Shown: positions 1 to 10,581, counted from the first letter of the stretch. The stretch is DNA of 64,000 nt from CAWCUK01 sp963798775 (GCA_963798775.1 CAWCUK010000001.1:744001-808000); one strand, 5' to 3'. Numbers and translations are program-made. The notes: generated by a model not told the origin, from the letters alone.

Positions 1-1893
1 GTAGGTTTTAGTTTTTTTAAATATTCCCTCATTGGGCCGGATTCAAACTGGAACACGCCGGTTGTTTGTCCCTTTGAAAAAAGCTGGTATGTTTTTTCAT
101 CATCCAAAGGAACTTTGTCAATATCAATATCAACATTATGATTTTTTTTAATAAGATATAAAGCATCCCGGATAATTGTTAAAGTTCGAAGGCCCAGAAA
201 ATCCATTTTCAGAAGTCCGAAACCTTCAATCTCTTTCATGTTGAACTGAGTAACAATATCGGTTCCCGGAAGCTTGTGTTGCAAGCGGGACATAATTGCT
301 AACATCTTCGGGAGTAATAACAACTCCGGCGGCATGTTTGGAAGAATTGCGGTTCATTCCTTCCAGAACTTTAGCGTATTTTATTAAATTCTGAATATCG
401 GGATCATTGGATTCTTTTACCCATTTTAATTCCGGAACTTCATTTAATGCCTGTTCAATTGAAAAAACTTTTCCGAATTTTGAAGGAATAAATTTGGTAA
501 TTTTATTTACAATAGGAATCGGAATTTTAAGAACACGCGCAACATCCCTAATTACTGCTTTTGATGATAATCTGTTAAAAGTTATAATTTGGCTTACGCA
601 ATGGTTGCCGTATTTTTCACGTACATAATCAATAACTTCGCCTCGTTTATCATCAGCAAAATCAACGTCAATATCGGGCATTGATTTTCTGTGCAGGATT
701 TAAAAATCTTTCAAAAAGAAGATTATAATCAAGCGGATTTATATTTGTAATGCCGAGTGTATAGGCAACTAAACTTCCCGCCGCGCTTCCTCGCCCCGGC
801 CCAACGGGAATATTCATACTTTTGGAAGAATTGATAAAATCCTGAACAATTAAAAAATATCCGGAAAATCCCATTTTTTTAATTGTATCAATTTCAAAAC
901 TAAAACGCTCTTCGACTTCAGGCGTAACTTCTTTTAATTTCTTATGAAGACCTTCGCGTGCGAGAAGTTCAAAATAATCATCTAAAGTTTTTGCGGGAGA
1001 ATCTTCCGGAATAGGAAATTTCGGATAATGATGTCCTTCGAAATCTAAATTTAAATCTATTTTCTCATCTATCTCAAGAGTATTTTCGATAGCGCCGTTA
1101 TACTTTTTAAAAAGATTTATCATTTCATCCGGCAGATTTAAAATAAACTTGATCTGTACCGTAACGTAACTGCCTGTAATCCTGCCCATTTTTATCTGAG
1201 AGAAGCAGAAGGATATTATGTGCAATCGCATGTTCTTGTTCAATATAATGGCAGTCGTTTGTAGCAACTAATTTAATCCCCAATTCTTTTGAAAGTTTCG
1301 GCATTCCTTCCAGAATAGGTTTATCAACATCCATCTCATGATCTTGAATTTCGAGATAAAAATCATCCCCAAAAATTTCTTTATAAAGTTATTGCCATTT
1401 CTCTTGCTTTATCATAATTATTATTTACAAGATGAGTTGAAACAACTCCGCCCGCGCAAGCGGAAGTGCAAATTAAACCTTCACTGATATTTTCTAAGCA
1501 GTTCAAGATCAATTCTCGGTTTATAATAAAATCCTTCCGTATGGCCGAGAGTAGAAAGCTTTGTTAAATTTTTATAACCTTCTTTATTTTTTGCGAGAAG
1601 AATTAAATGATTGTAATGCTTAGCTCTTTTCTTTGTGCCGATCTCAGATTTTCCCCTGTCGAAACGGCTGCCTTCCGTTACAACATAAGCTTCCATCCCA
1701 ATAATCGGTTTTATTCCTTCTTTTTTTGCTTTTTTATAAAACTCGGCAACACCGTACATAACTCCATGATCGGTTAAGCAGCGACAGATTTCATATTATT
1801 TTTTTTTGCGGCTTTAACAAGATCGTCAACGGTACAGGCGCCGTCTTGAAGGCTGTAATGAGTATGATTATGTAGATGGATAAATTCAGACAT
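1..1893 (-). CDS. dnaE: DNA polymerase III alpha subunit, partial and frameshifted
   Basis: Replicative DNA polymerase catalytic subunit, cytoplasmic. The start is the ATG at 1893, giving an N-terminal PHP domain with the HLHNHTHYSL motif. Further on come the GPGRGSAAGSLVAY motif and the catalytic PDIDVDF motif near 670. The gene runs off the left edge before its C-terminal half. The reading frame is broken about six times, near 1785, 1490, 1390, 1130, 690 and 275. Each break is a single-base indel, and the correct DnaE sequence resumes in another frame on the far side. Near 690, for example, removing one base restores NPARKSMPDID from NPAQKINARY. An essential polymerase is unlikely to be truly this broken, so consensus errors are likely. 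Identification is secure; real integrity is unknown. Confidence 0.93.
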
Positions 1894-2035
1894 CGTAGCT
1901 CTTATTTAAGAAAGTTATAAAATAAACGCGGTAAAAATAAAAATGCGTGTTAGCCAGTTTAATTAAATTTTTATTCTTTTTGAAGATATAAATAAAAATA
2001 TTTTTCTTTAACTTAAAATTTTTATGCAGATAAAT

Positions 2036-2494
2036 TTAATGCTTCCCGGTATGCCCGAAACCGCCTTCTCCCCTGCTGCTTTCTTCCAGAATATCGGTTT
2101 CGACAAATTCGGCTTTATAAACTTTCGAAAAAATTATTTGGGCTATTCTTTCGCCTCATTTTAAAGCAAAATTGTCTTTGCCGAAATTCATCATAATAAT
2201 TTTAACTTCTCCTCTATAATCAGAATCAATTGTTCCGGGAGAATTTAAAATTCCGATTCCGTGTTTAACAGCCAATCCGCTTCTCGGCCTTACTTGAATT
2301 TCATATCCTTCGGGAATTTCAACGGAAATATTTGTGGGAACTAAACCTATTTGTCCCGCCGCTAAAATATATTCATCATCTACCGCGGCTCTAATATCCA
2401 TTCCGGCACTTCCTTCAGTTGAATAGGAAGGCAGCGCCACATCTTCAAATTTTTTACTTATTCTTTTTATTTTAATTTTTATTTTTTCCGCCAT
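2036..2494 (-). CDS. dut: dUTPase interrupted by an in-frame TGA
   Basis: Deoxyuridine triphosphate nucleotidohydrolase, which hydrolyses dUTP to dUMP and keeps uracil out of DNA. The ATG at 2494 opens a frame with the trimeric dUTPase motifs in order: SAGMDIRA, RPRSGLA, and GTIDSDYRGEV with the catalytic Asp. Codon 113, at 2156-2158, is TGA. The same frame then continues without a shift through GERIAQIIF (motif 4) and GEGGFGHTG (motif 5) to a TAA at 2036, giving a normal family length of 152 codons. The position normally holds Lys, Arg or Pro in relatives I know, so CGA or AGA to TGA by one substitution would explain it. TGA is used as a normal stop elsewhere here, for example at the end of the PqqD-like gene. 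It is either a sequencing error or a nonsense mutation. Confidence 0.9.
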
Positions 2495-2508
2495 TATAAA
2501 TTATGCCC

Positions 2509-3969
2509 TTATTTTGCTCGTAATATTTTTTTCTTAAGAAATTTAAATTCATCCTTATCAATAACAAAAATAATTAGGTAAATAATAAAACTTAAAAGTA
2601 GAAATGATTTATAAATTAAATTTAAATTTCCGGAAAACAACAATATGTAGTATAAAATTACTATTAAAATTGAGATCGTAAATATTTTTATAATTTTTGA
2701 ATTCTCATAATTTATATGATAAAATTTTTGCGTAACAATATAATAACCCGCGGCCATTACTAAGTAACTTGCAAGAGTAGCGAAAGCGGCGCCCATAATT
2801 CCCCAAACGGGAATCATGAAAAAATTTACCGCAACATTTACGGCAGCGCCCAAACCCGAAACAATAGGCACATAAATACTTTTTTCTTCAATATAAATTC
2901 CTGCCGAGAAAATTACATATAAACCGTTAAATAAATAAGCGAGTAAAATTATCGGTACAATATTTAATCCGCTCCAATAACTTGACCCGATTAAAGAATA
3001 ACCATGAACCTCAATTTTAACAATGTTATTTATGAATAATGAGAGCACTACAAAAATTATACTTCCGGCTAACGAAAAATAAGTAAGTACTTTTGAGAAA
3101 AGTTGTTTAGCGTTTTCTTCTTTTGCGTTCTGCAAAAAAAACGGCTGCCAAGCGTATTGAAACATATTTACAAACAGCATCATAAAAATGCCTAATTTAT
3201 AAACAGCTTTATAAACTCCTACTGTATGAATATCCGTTAAACGCTGCAGAATAGGGACATCAACAACCTGCACAAGCATTACGGCAAAACCTGCCGGCAA
3301 ATAAGGAAGGCCGAATTTAAGCAGCCGTTTATATAATTCTTTATGAAATTTTAACTTCAGATTTTTCAATATAGTCGGAAGCAAGAGTAAATAAGAAGCT
3401 AATGAAGCCAAAAGATTACTTACAAATATTGCTTCTATTCCCCATTTTAAAAACAGAATTAAAAATAAATTAAACGCGATATTTACAACAATATTAGTGG
3501 TTTTAAATATGGAAAATAATTTTGCTTTTCTATCGAGCCGAAGTTTCAGAAAAGGAATTACGGCATTAGCGTCTATGAATAAAATAATAGCGGAAAGAAT
3601 AATTAAATAACGATAATGTTCAGGAATTTCTAGAAAAAAACTAATCGGGTTTTTGAAGAGAATTATCGCTCCGCTTATAACAAGCGAAGTAAAAAAAATT
3701 GAAATATACGGAGTTGAGAAATTATCTTTTTCATCTCCTATATCTTTGAAAGCGGCGTATTTAAGATACGCGGAATCCATCCCGTAAATGAACAGGATAT
3801 TAAAAATTCCGATATAAGCATAAACAACTTGCTGAATGCCAAATTGATCGGGGAGAAAGACATTGGTGTAAAAAGGAACTAAAACAAAATTAAGAAAACG
3901 GCCTACCATTGTACTGATGCCGTAAATGGCGGTATCTTTTGTAAGTTCTTTTAGTTTATCGAAAATCAA
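2509..3969 (-). CDS. polysaccharide/lipid flippase, MOP superfamily
   Basis: A 486-residue integral inner-membrane protein with about 12 to 14 hydrophobic segments. The N-terminus (KLKELTKDTAIYGIST) is characteristic of the polysaccharide synthase/Wzx branch of the MOP exporter superfamily, which flips polyprenol-linked oligosaccharides to the periplasmic face. The predicted start is a TTG at 3969; an in-frame TAA lies just upstream and no ATG comes before residue 21, so the TTG is preferred. It sits 14 bp upstream of dut and 9 bp downstream of nadC, outside the main polysaccharide operon, which has its own second flippase at 17.0-18.5 kb. The frame is intact although genes on both sides are damaged. 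The substrate cannot be read from sequence. Confidence 0.85.
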   Translation of the reverse strand: MIFDKLKELTKDTAIYGISTMVGRFLNFVLVPFYTNVFLPDQFGIQQVVYAYIGIFNILFIYGMDSAYLKYAAFKDIGDEKDNFSTPYISIFFTSLVISGAIILFKNPISFFLEIPEHYRYLIILSAIILFIDANAVIPFLKLRLDRKAKLFSIFKTTNIVVNIAFNLFLILFLKWGIEAIFVSNLLASLASYLLLLPTILKNLKLKFHKELYKRLLKFGLPYLPAGFAVMLVQVVDVPILQRLTDIHTVGVYKAVYKLGIFMMLFVNMFQYAWQPFFLQNAKEENAKQLFSKVLTYFSLAGSIIFVVLSLFINNIVKIEVHGYSLIGSSYWSGLNIVPIILLAYLFNGLYVIFSAGIYIEEKSIYVPIVSGLGAAVNVAVNFFMIPVWGIMGAAFATLASYLVMAAGYYIVTQKFYHINYENSKIIKIFTISILIVILYYILLFSGNLNLIYKSFLLLSFIIYLIIFVIDKDEFKFLKKKILRAK

Positions 3970-3978
3970 ATTTTAGTC

Positions 3979-4827
3979 TCAAATAGAAGTAGTTATATTA
4001 AGAGAAATATCTAACGCTTTTACAGAATGGGTTAAGGCACCGACAGAAATAAAATCCACACCTGTTTCGGCTATATCTTTAACAGTAGCTAAATTAATAC
4101 CTCCGGACGCTTCAACTTTACATTTTCCGTTTATTAATTTTACCGCTTCTCTCATTTTATCTAATTCATAATTATCGAGCATAATTACATCAACGCCGCA
4201 TTCTAAAGCAATATTAACTTGTTCCAGGTTTATTGTTTCAACTTCAATTCGCGCGGATAAATTATTTTTCGTTTTAAATTCTTTACAAGCGTTTATTGCT
4301 TTTTTAACAGAGCCGGCGGCAATAATATGATTGTCTTTAATTAAAAACATATCATATAAACCTACTCTATGATTTTTTCCGCCGCTTAATTTTACCGCTA
4401 GCTTATCCAACATTCGTAATCCGGGAACTGTTTTTCGTGTATCAATAATCTGTGCTTTTGTATGTTTTATTTTTTCCCGATATTCTGCCGCGGCAGTTGC
4501 TATTCCGCTCATTCTCTGAAAGAAATTTAAAGCTGTTCTTTCGGCTGTTAATATTGAAGCGGCGCTTCCTTCTACTTCGGCAATTATTTTTCCGGCACTA
4601 ATTTTATCGCCGTCTTCCGCAAATTTTTCAAAATTTAAATTCTCATCAACAATATTGAAAACCGCTTCGGCAATTTCAAATCCTGCTAAAACTCCTGTTT
4701 CTTTAAGAAGGAACTCTCCTTTGCCTTTTAAATTTTTTGGAACTGTAGCTTCGGTAGTAATATCGCCGATTTTAATATCTTCTTCTAATGCTTTTTTAAT
4801 AATTTCTTTAATATTTGCATCAATCAT
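3979..4827 (-). CDS. nadC: nicotinate-nucleotide pyrophosphorylase (carboxylating)
   Basis: Quinolinate phosphoribosyltransferase, which converts quinolinate and PRPP to nicotinate mononucleotide in de novo NAD synthesis. The 282-residue length is normal. Visible family motifs are ERTALNFFQRMSGIAT (residues 96-111), DTRKTVPGLR (129-138) and KNHR (151-154), plus the C-terminal EASGGI loop that binds the PRPP phosphates. The ATG at 4827 lies inside the thioesterase gene, so the two genes overlap by 8 bp and are probably translationally coupled. No nadA or nadB is present in the window. Confidence 0.96.
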   Translation of the reverse strand: MIDANIKEIIKKALEEDIKIGDITTEATVPKNLKGKGEFLLKETGVLAGFEIAEAVFNIVDENLNFEKFAEDGDKISAGKIIAEVEGSAASILTAERTALNFFQRMSGIATAAAEYREKIKHTKAQIIDTRKTVPGLRMLDKLAVKLSGGKNHRVGLYDMFLIKDNHIIAAGSVKKAINACKEFKTKNNLSARIEVETINLEQVNIALECGVDVIMLDNYELDKMREAVKLINGKCKVEASGGINLATVKDIAETGVDFISVGALTHSVKALDISLNITTSI

Positions 4828-5236
4828 TTGAAAAAAACTCTTTCATTTTATTAAGAAAAAACGCCGGTATGCGGATAGCTTTTTTAGTATCTTTTTTTAT
4901 AAAAACATGTTCGGTAAAACCTTCGGCTATAACTTCAGGTTCATCGTTACGAAATATTTCATATTCAATATGTATTTTAAATTGAGGAATCTCTTTTACA
5001 AAAGCATGTATAGTTAAAATATCATCGTAAAATGCCGGCCTTAAATATTTAACATAAGTTTCCAAAACCGGCAGCTGCAATCCTTCAGTTTCTATTTTAT
5101 TATAAGGCAAATCAATTTCACGCAGCATTTCAGTTCTGCCGACTTCAAAATACTCAAGATATTTTCCGTTATAAACGAACTGCATTTGGTCTGTATCGGC
5201 GTAGCGCACTCTGATTTGAGTTTTATTGCTAAGCAT
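4820..5236 (-). CDS. acyl-CoA thioesterase, 4HBT/YbgC family
   Basis: A 138-residue single-domain hotdog-fold protein. The motif RVRYADTDQMQFVYNGKYLEYFE near the N-terminus matches the 4-hydroxybenzoyl-CoA thioesterase/YbgC signature, with the Asp of YADTD in the catalytic position. These enzymes hydrolyse short or medium acyl-CoA thioesters in the cytoplasm; the substrate here is unknown. It overlaps nadC by 8 bp and is separated from accA by a terminator hairpin, so it probably heads the thioesterase-nadC-flippase-dut unit. Confidence 0.88.
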   Translation of the reverse strand: MLSNKTQIRVRYADTDQMQFVYNGKYLEYFEVGRTEMLREIDLPYNKIETEGLQLPVLETYVKYLRPAFYDDILTIHAFVKEIPQFKIHIEYEIFRNDEPEVIAEGFTEHVFIKKDTKKAIRIPAFFLNKMKEFFSND

Positions 5237-5342
5237 AGATTGTAATAAATATAATTAAAGAATTAGTGATCAAATTTATTAAAAAGCTTGTTGATAAGTT
5301 AGAGAAATTAGAGCAAAAATATTTCTATTTTATTAATAAAAA

Positions 5343-5370
5343 AATGGAAGCAGTGTTTACCGCTTCCATT
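5343..5370 (-). terminator. Rho-independent terminator after accA
   Basis: A 9-bp perfect stem (AATGGAAGC / GCTTCCATT) encloses a 10-nt loop. Read on the minus strand the stem is followed by a T-run (5336-5344). It lies 30 bp beyond the accA stop and before the thioesterase, so it ends the long polysaccharide-accA transcription direction. The A-run on the other side would also give plus-strand activity, but no plus-strand gene is nearby. Confidence 0.8.
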
Positions 5371-5399
5371 AAAAAAAAGAAAAATTTATAAACAGAATT

Positions 5400-6350
5400 T
5401 TACTCTTCGTATGCACCCATTTTACCGAATTTTTCTAATCTGAGATCAATTAATTTATCCGGCTTAACTTTTATTAATTGCGATAATTCTTCAAGTAAAG
5501 CGGTTTTTAGAAGATTAGCTGCTTCCTGATGATTTTTATGCGCGCCTCCTAAAGGCTCGGGTACAATTCTATCAATTATTTTTTGTTCGAGAAGATCGGG
5601 AGCCGTTAATTTTAAAGCTTCGGCAGCTTGTTCTTTATATTCCCAGCTTCGCCATAAAATACTTGAACAAGATTCGGGGCTAATTACAGAATACCAGCAG
5701 TTTTCCAGCATTAAAATTCTATCGCCTACACCAATTCCCAAAGCACCGCCGCTGGCTCCTTCACCAATAATTACAACAATAATAGGAACTTTTAATCTGC
5801 TCATTTCAAACAGATTTCGGGCAATAGCCTCTGCCTGACCTCTTTCTTCGGCTTCAAGCCCCGGAAAAGCTCCGGGAGTATCAACTAAAGTGATAATCGG
5901 TTTATTAAATTTTTCGGCTAATTTCATTAAACGAAGAGCTTTTCTGTACCCTTCGGGGTTAGCCATACCGAAATTGCGGTAAAGATTTGATTTTGTATCA
6001 CGCCCTTTTTGATGCCCGATAATCATTACTTTTTGATCATCGATAGCAGCAAATCCTCCGACAATTGCTTTATCATCTTTATAACTTCTATCACCGTGAA
6101 GTTCAACAAAATTATCGGTAATAGCGTAAATATAATCTAAAGTGTAAGGACGATCCGGATGGCGCGCTAATTGTACACGCTGCCAACGAGTAAGATCTTT
6201 GTAAATTCCTTCTTTCAATTGTTTTACTTTCTCTTCAATCTTTACAATTTCATCTTCAATATCCATCGTTTCCGAAAATTTTTTCATTTCTGATAATTTA
6301 GTTTCCAGTTCAACGATTGGTTTTTCAAAATCTAAAATAGTTTTAGCCAT
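5400..6350 (-). CDS. accA: acetyl-CoA carboxylase carboxyltransferase subunit alpha
   Basis: The alpha half of the carboxyltransferase that moves the carboxyl group from biotin to acetyl-CoA in the first step of fatty acid synthesis. From the ATG at 6350 the protein is 316 residues and begins MAKTILDFEKPI, as family members do. A GTG at 6371 would add seven residues and is less likely. Recognisable motifs are RPYTLDYI, FGMANPEGYRKALRLM, DTPGAFPGLEAEERGQ and GEGASGGALGIG. The partner accD is not in the window. It lies 3 bp after the last gene of the polysaccharide operon, so it may be cotranscribed with it. Confidence 0.96.
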   Translation of the reverse strand: MAKTILDFEKPIVELETKLSEMKKFSETMDIEDEIVKIEEKVKQLKEGIYKDLTRWQRVQLARHPDRPYTLDYIYAITDNFVELHGDRSYKDDKAIVGGFAAIDDQKVMIIGHQKGRDTKSNLYRNFGMANPEGYRKALRLMKLAEKFNKPIITLVDTPGAFPGLEAEERGQAEAIARNLFEMSRLKVPIIVVIIGEGASGGALGIGVGDRILMLENCWYSVISPESCSSILWRSWEYKEQAAEALKLTAPDLLEQKIIDRIVPEPLGGAHKNHQEAANLLKTALLEELSQLIKVKPDKLIDLRLEKFGKMGAYEE

Positions 6351-6352
6351 AA

Positions 6353-8340
6353 TTAAGTTCTGGTATCCCACAATTTATTTAACGTTTTTCCAAGTATTTC
6401 TAAATCAAGCCAGATGTTTTGATTTTTAGCATAATAAATATCAATTTTTGTAGTATCTGCAGTAGATGTTTTTTCTAAATTCCATAACCCGGTTAAACCC
6501 GGTTTGCCTAAATATAATTTGCCTAATTTCGGAAGAATATTTTGGCCCGACAAAACTGTACTTGCCGCTTAAAATTTTTGGAACTTTTAGTATGAATTTT
6601 GCAAATTCGCCCGGTTCTTTGTTTAGTTTGACCGTTAAATATATGAAAGGATAAATAAAAAACAAAACAAACAACGCCACGATATAATCAAAAGTTGTTT
6701 TTAGAAATTTCATTAGTGGGCTTGAAATATTATATCTAATTTCAAAAACGGGCATATCATCAAGAATTGAAACAGAAGTTTTTCCTACCAGAAAATCAAG
6801 GCTGTTTCCTATCAATTTAAATTCTACATTTTCATTTTGGCAGGCGGAAACAATGCTCATCATCTGATCATAAGACATTTCTTCAGATGAGAAAATAACT
6901 TCGTTTATTTTTCTTTCCTTAATTACTTTATTTATATTTTCCATGTTTCCTATTACTTCAAACGTATCTTTTATTTGCCCAATCTCTTTATTTGAAAAGC
7001 CTATAAGCCCAACTATGGAATGATAATCACTCTCTTTACTTTTTAATTTATTCGCAATTTTCAAAGCAGGATCATTGGTACCAACCACAATGGTTCTATT
7101 ACCGGCTAAATCTGTTTCTTTTATTCCGATACGAAAGAAAAGCTTTAGAATTATACGCCAAAAAGTAAGCAGAAAGAATAATAAAATATAAGTTATTATA
7201 ATTACGGCACGGCTGTACGCATATTGTTTAAAGAAAAAAGTTAAGGCGGAAAGAATAAAAAATCCGATAATTATAGCACCGAAATTACTGAAGACAGAAA
7301 GAGAATCTTTTCGATAAACTCCGACAAACGAAGCCGTAATAATATGAAGCAATGCAGGCAGGATAAAAATAAAAGGTATACTAAACGGAGGAAATCCACC
7401 CCAGTAACTCATTTTTTTATAGATAAATTCCGCGGCTAAAAGAGAAACATTGAAAAAAATAAAATCGAGAAAAACTGAAAGCAGGATAAGTTTTCTTTTG
7501 CCCCAGAAAGCGAAAAATTTTCTAATAATAATAGCTGATCTGAGAATAAACTCTACTAAAAAAGAACTTGCTAGATGTTTCTTCACAAAAAGATGCATTG
7601 CGTTATAAAAAACTTTAGTTTCATCAAGGCTGCTGCGTCTGGTACTTTCCCCTTTATAATGAATTATTTGTGTGCTGTGAACGTAAAAAACTTTATATCC
7701 GCTATTCTGTATTCTGTAACAAAGGTCCAAATCTTCACCGTACATAAAAAACTCTTCATCAAGTCCGCCTACTTTTTCATAAACTTCTCTTGAAAACATC
7801 ATAAAAGAACCGGAAATAGCGTCCACTTCGTAAGTTTCATTTTCATCAAGAAAAGTAAGATTGTATCGGGCAAATAATTTGCTGTTCGGAAAAATTGAAC
7901 TGAGACCGGTAACTTTACAAAATGAAGTCCAGGGGCCGGGAAAACTTCTTCTGCAGGCAAGTTGAAGAGTTCCGTCGGGATTTAAGATCTTACAACCGGC
8001 AAGTCCGGCTTCCGGTGTTTGTTCAAAAAAATTTATCATTTTTTCAAAAGTATCTTCACTCAACAAGAGTATCCGGATTTAGGAGCAGTAAATATTTCCC
8101 CTTTGCGATTGCTAAGCCTATATTATTTGCTTTGCTGAAGCCTAAGATTTTGTTTATTAATAATTAAGTTTACTGACGGAAATTTTTCCCGGAGAAATTC
8201 AACACTTCCGTCATCTGAAGCATTATCAACAATAATAATTTCGCAGTGTTAAATTTTGTGCAGGCTTTATTTATAGAATGAATTAAATTTTGAAGAAATT
8301 CTTTTACATTATAGTTAACAATTATTATGGATAAGTCCAC
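6353..8340 (-). CDS. GT2 glycosyltransferase fused to degenerate phosphoglycosyl transferase, frameshifted
   Basis: A roughly 660-residue membrane protein starting at the GTG at 8340 (VDLSIIIVNYN). The N-terminal 250 residues are a family 2 glycosyltransferase of the rhamnosyltransferase type, with VDNASDDGS, LLLLNPDTL and GEDLDLCYRI. Four or five transmembrane helices follow, then the CoA-binding-like Rossmann domain (RTIVVGTNDP) typical of polyprenyl glycosylphosphotransferases. The C-terminal sugar transferase domain is shortened. It keeps SFVGP and KPGLTGLW, but the KFRSM and DE-P-Q catalytic stretch of active enzymes is missing within an uninterrupted frame. Frameshifts occur near 8250, 8155, 8063 and 6545. 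The active WbaP-type enzyme at 9.2-10.6 kb probably starts the glycan, so this protein may act only as a glycosyltransferase. Confidence 0.8.
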
Positions 8341-8363
8341 ATTAACACCTAATTAGAGTATTC

Positions 8364-9080
8364 CTAACAAATACTTCTTAATCTAAGTTTCCAAACCATA
8401 ATAATTGCTTCACGAACAATTTTTTTAGACATTTTAGAAGTGCCTTTTACACGATCGATAAAAATTATAGGAATTTCCACAATTTTAAATCCTTTTTTCC
8501 ATGCTTTAAATGTCATTTCAATTTGGAAACGCGTATCCGTTTGATTTTATTTGTTAAAGTCTATTGCTTCCAAGTACATTTCTCCTAAAACATTTAAATC
8601 CGCCGGTTGCATCACAAATAGGCAAACCGGTAATAATTCGTGTATAAATATTTGCAAAATAACTTAAGAACAACCGGCGCATCGGCCAATTTACAACATT
8701 TACTCCGGTAACATACCTGCTTCCTAGAACAAGATCAGAATTTTTAATAGCCTTTAAGAAATTTTTTATTTCTTTGGGATCATGTGAATAATCAGCGTCC
8801 ATTTCAAAAATATAATCATAATTATTTCTAAGAGCGTATTTAAAGCCCGCAAGATATGCTGTGCCCAGACCCATTTTTTTCCCGTTTAAGAATATGAATT
8901 ACTCGGTTCAATTTTGACATAATTCTTCAACAATATTTCCGGTTCCGTCCGGAGAATTATCATCCACAATAAGAATATCTAAATTAGTTTTTATACCTAT
9001 TCAAAATATCCGGAATAATTTTCTGAATATTATCTAAGTTCGTTATAAGTCGGAATAATTATTAAAGATTTTTCATCCAT
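8364..9080 (-). CDS. polyprenol-phosphate mannosyltransferase-like GT2, frameshifted
   Basis: A roughly 238-residue glycosyltransferase of the dolichol-phosphate mannosyltransferase (DPM1-like) group, which loads a sugar from a nucleotide donor onto polyprenol phosphate. The ATG at 9080 gives DEKSLIIIPTYNE. The central part reads GLGTAYLAGFKYAL and the donor-site DADYSHDP, followed by LVLGSRYV and DATGGFKCFRR. The C-terminus contains VDRVKGTSKM and ends in basic residues at 8364. Several single-base breaks split the frame, near 9035, 8990, 8885, 8565 and 8546. It lies between two other frame-damaged polysaccharide genes in the same operon. Confidence 0.82.
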
Positions 9081-9166
9081 ATAAGCTGATAATTATAAAT
9101 GTTAAAGGAAATTTATGATTAAACGGGAGCCGGGAATTTGCAAAAAAAATATCTTAATAACTGATA

Positions 9167-10572
9167 TTAATTATAATGTCCTTTTCCGAAAAGTACTACA
9201 AAAACGGTACGAAAAAGAATCTTAAAATCCATTCTTATGGACATATTTTCGATATAAAATAAATCATACCGTAATTTAATTTTTACATCTTCAATAGATT
9301 CATCATATTTATGTTTTACTTGCGCCCAGCCTGTTATACCGGGGCGAACTTTTAATCTTCTTTTATAATACGGAATTTCTTCCGCTAATTTTTCAACAAA
9401 ATATGGACTTTCCGGGCGCGGGCCTACCATACTCATTTCCCCCTTTAATACATTGTACATCTGGGGAATTTCATCTATTCTAACCTTTCTGATAAATTTA
9501 CCCACTCTTGTAATTCTGGGATCATCTTTCTGCGACCAAATCGGCCCTGTTCTTTTTTCAGCGTCATTCCGCATTGATCGAAATTTTACCATTTTAAAAA
9601 CTTCACCATTCTGCCCGCACCTTTCCTGTCTAAAAAATATAGGGCCGGGACTTTCAAGTTTAATGGCTATTGCCGCAGGAATTGTAACACGGCAAAGAAA
9701 TAATTAATATGATTATAGAAACAACTAAATCTAGAACACGTTTTAATTTCTTCTCCCATTCCGGCATCAGTTGTGGCATAATATCGATAAGCGGAATACC
9801 GTACAGTTGAGAAGTTCTTGCTTGTCCGCTTAAAATTTCATATAAATCGGGAACGATTTTTAGTCCTACATTTTTAGTTCGCATTTGGAAATTAATTCAA
9901 CCAGCACATCGTGGTTTTCTTTTTCAAGCGCAATAATAATTTCTTTAACTTTATATTCATCAATTAAATTTTGAATATCATGAACATTTCCCACAACATT
10001 TACACCTTTATATTTCCTCTTCAAGAACATCGTTTTTTACAGAAACATAGCCTGTAACATCAAGGCCTAAAGCTTTATGTTGGATTATTTGATCTATGAA
10101 CTTCATATGCTTTATTATTTATACCGACAATTAAAGCATTTCTCCGCCCTACTCCATTTATTAACAGTCTTCTTTGAAAACTTCTAATAAAAATTCTTCC
10201 GGTTCCTACGAATAACAAGAATAACCCCCAATAAATAAAAATTAATATTCTACTAGAAGACGCTACATTGTGGAGATAATCATCAATAAAAATTAAAAAG
10301 AAGAGGATAAAAATTCCCACGAAAGAAGCTTTAAAAAGAGTAGAAATTTCATCAAATCTGGAAGCTGCGAACCAGGTTCGGTACATTCCTACAAAAGTAA
10401 AAATAATTAGCCAGTAAAAATAAATGGCCAGCATTGTAATAAAAAACTGCGGCATAATAAGCAGATCAAACCATCCGGTTTGAACGCGCAAATAGAAATA
10501 AATAAAAAACGCGAGGTTAATTGTTAGGAAGTCTGTTATGAGAATAATAAATTTTTCGGTTACCTTAGACAT
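9167..10572 (-). CDS. undecaprenyl-phosphate sugar phosphotransferase (WbaP/WcaJ type), frameshifted
   Basis: The initiating phosphoglycosyl transferase of the polysaccharide operon: it moves a sugar-1-phosphate from a UDP-sugar onto undecaprenyl phosphate at the inner membrane. From the ATG at 10572 there are four to five N-terminal transmembrane helices, a Rossmann-like middle domain, then a full catalytic domain. That domain has KRVLDLVVSI, MVKFRSMRNDAEKRTGP, DDPRITRVG, RIDEIPQMYNVLKGEMSMVGPRPE and RPGITGWAQV, so the Asp-Glu catalytic pair is intact, unlike in the fusion gene downstream. Frame breaks occur near 10080, 10015, 9890, 9665 and 9620. Its roughly 465-residue length fits the family once these are repaired. 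Confidence 0.9.
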
Positions 10573-10581
10573 AGTTAAATC

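Noticed and set aside
226..1759. Four separate short genes in the dnaE region
   Set aside because: Their translations are consecutive parts of a single DnaE; they are pieces of one frame-damaged gene.
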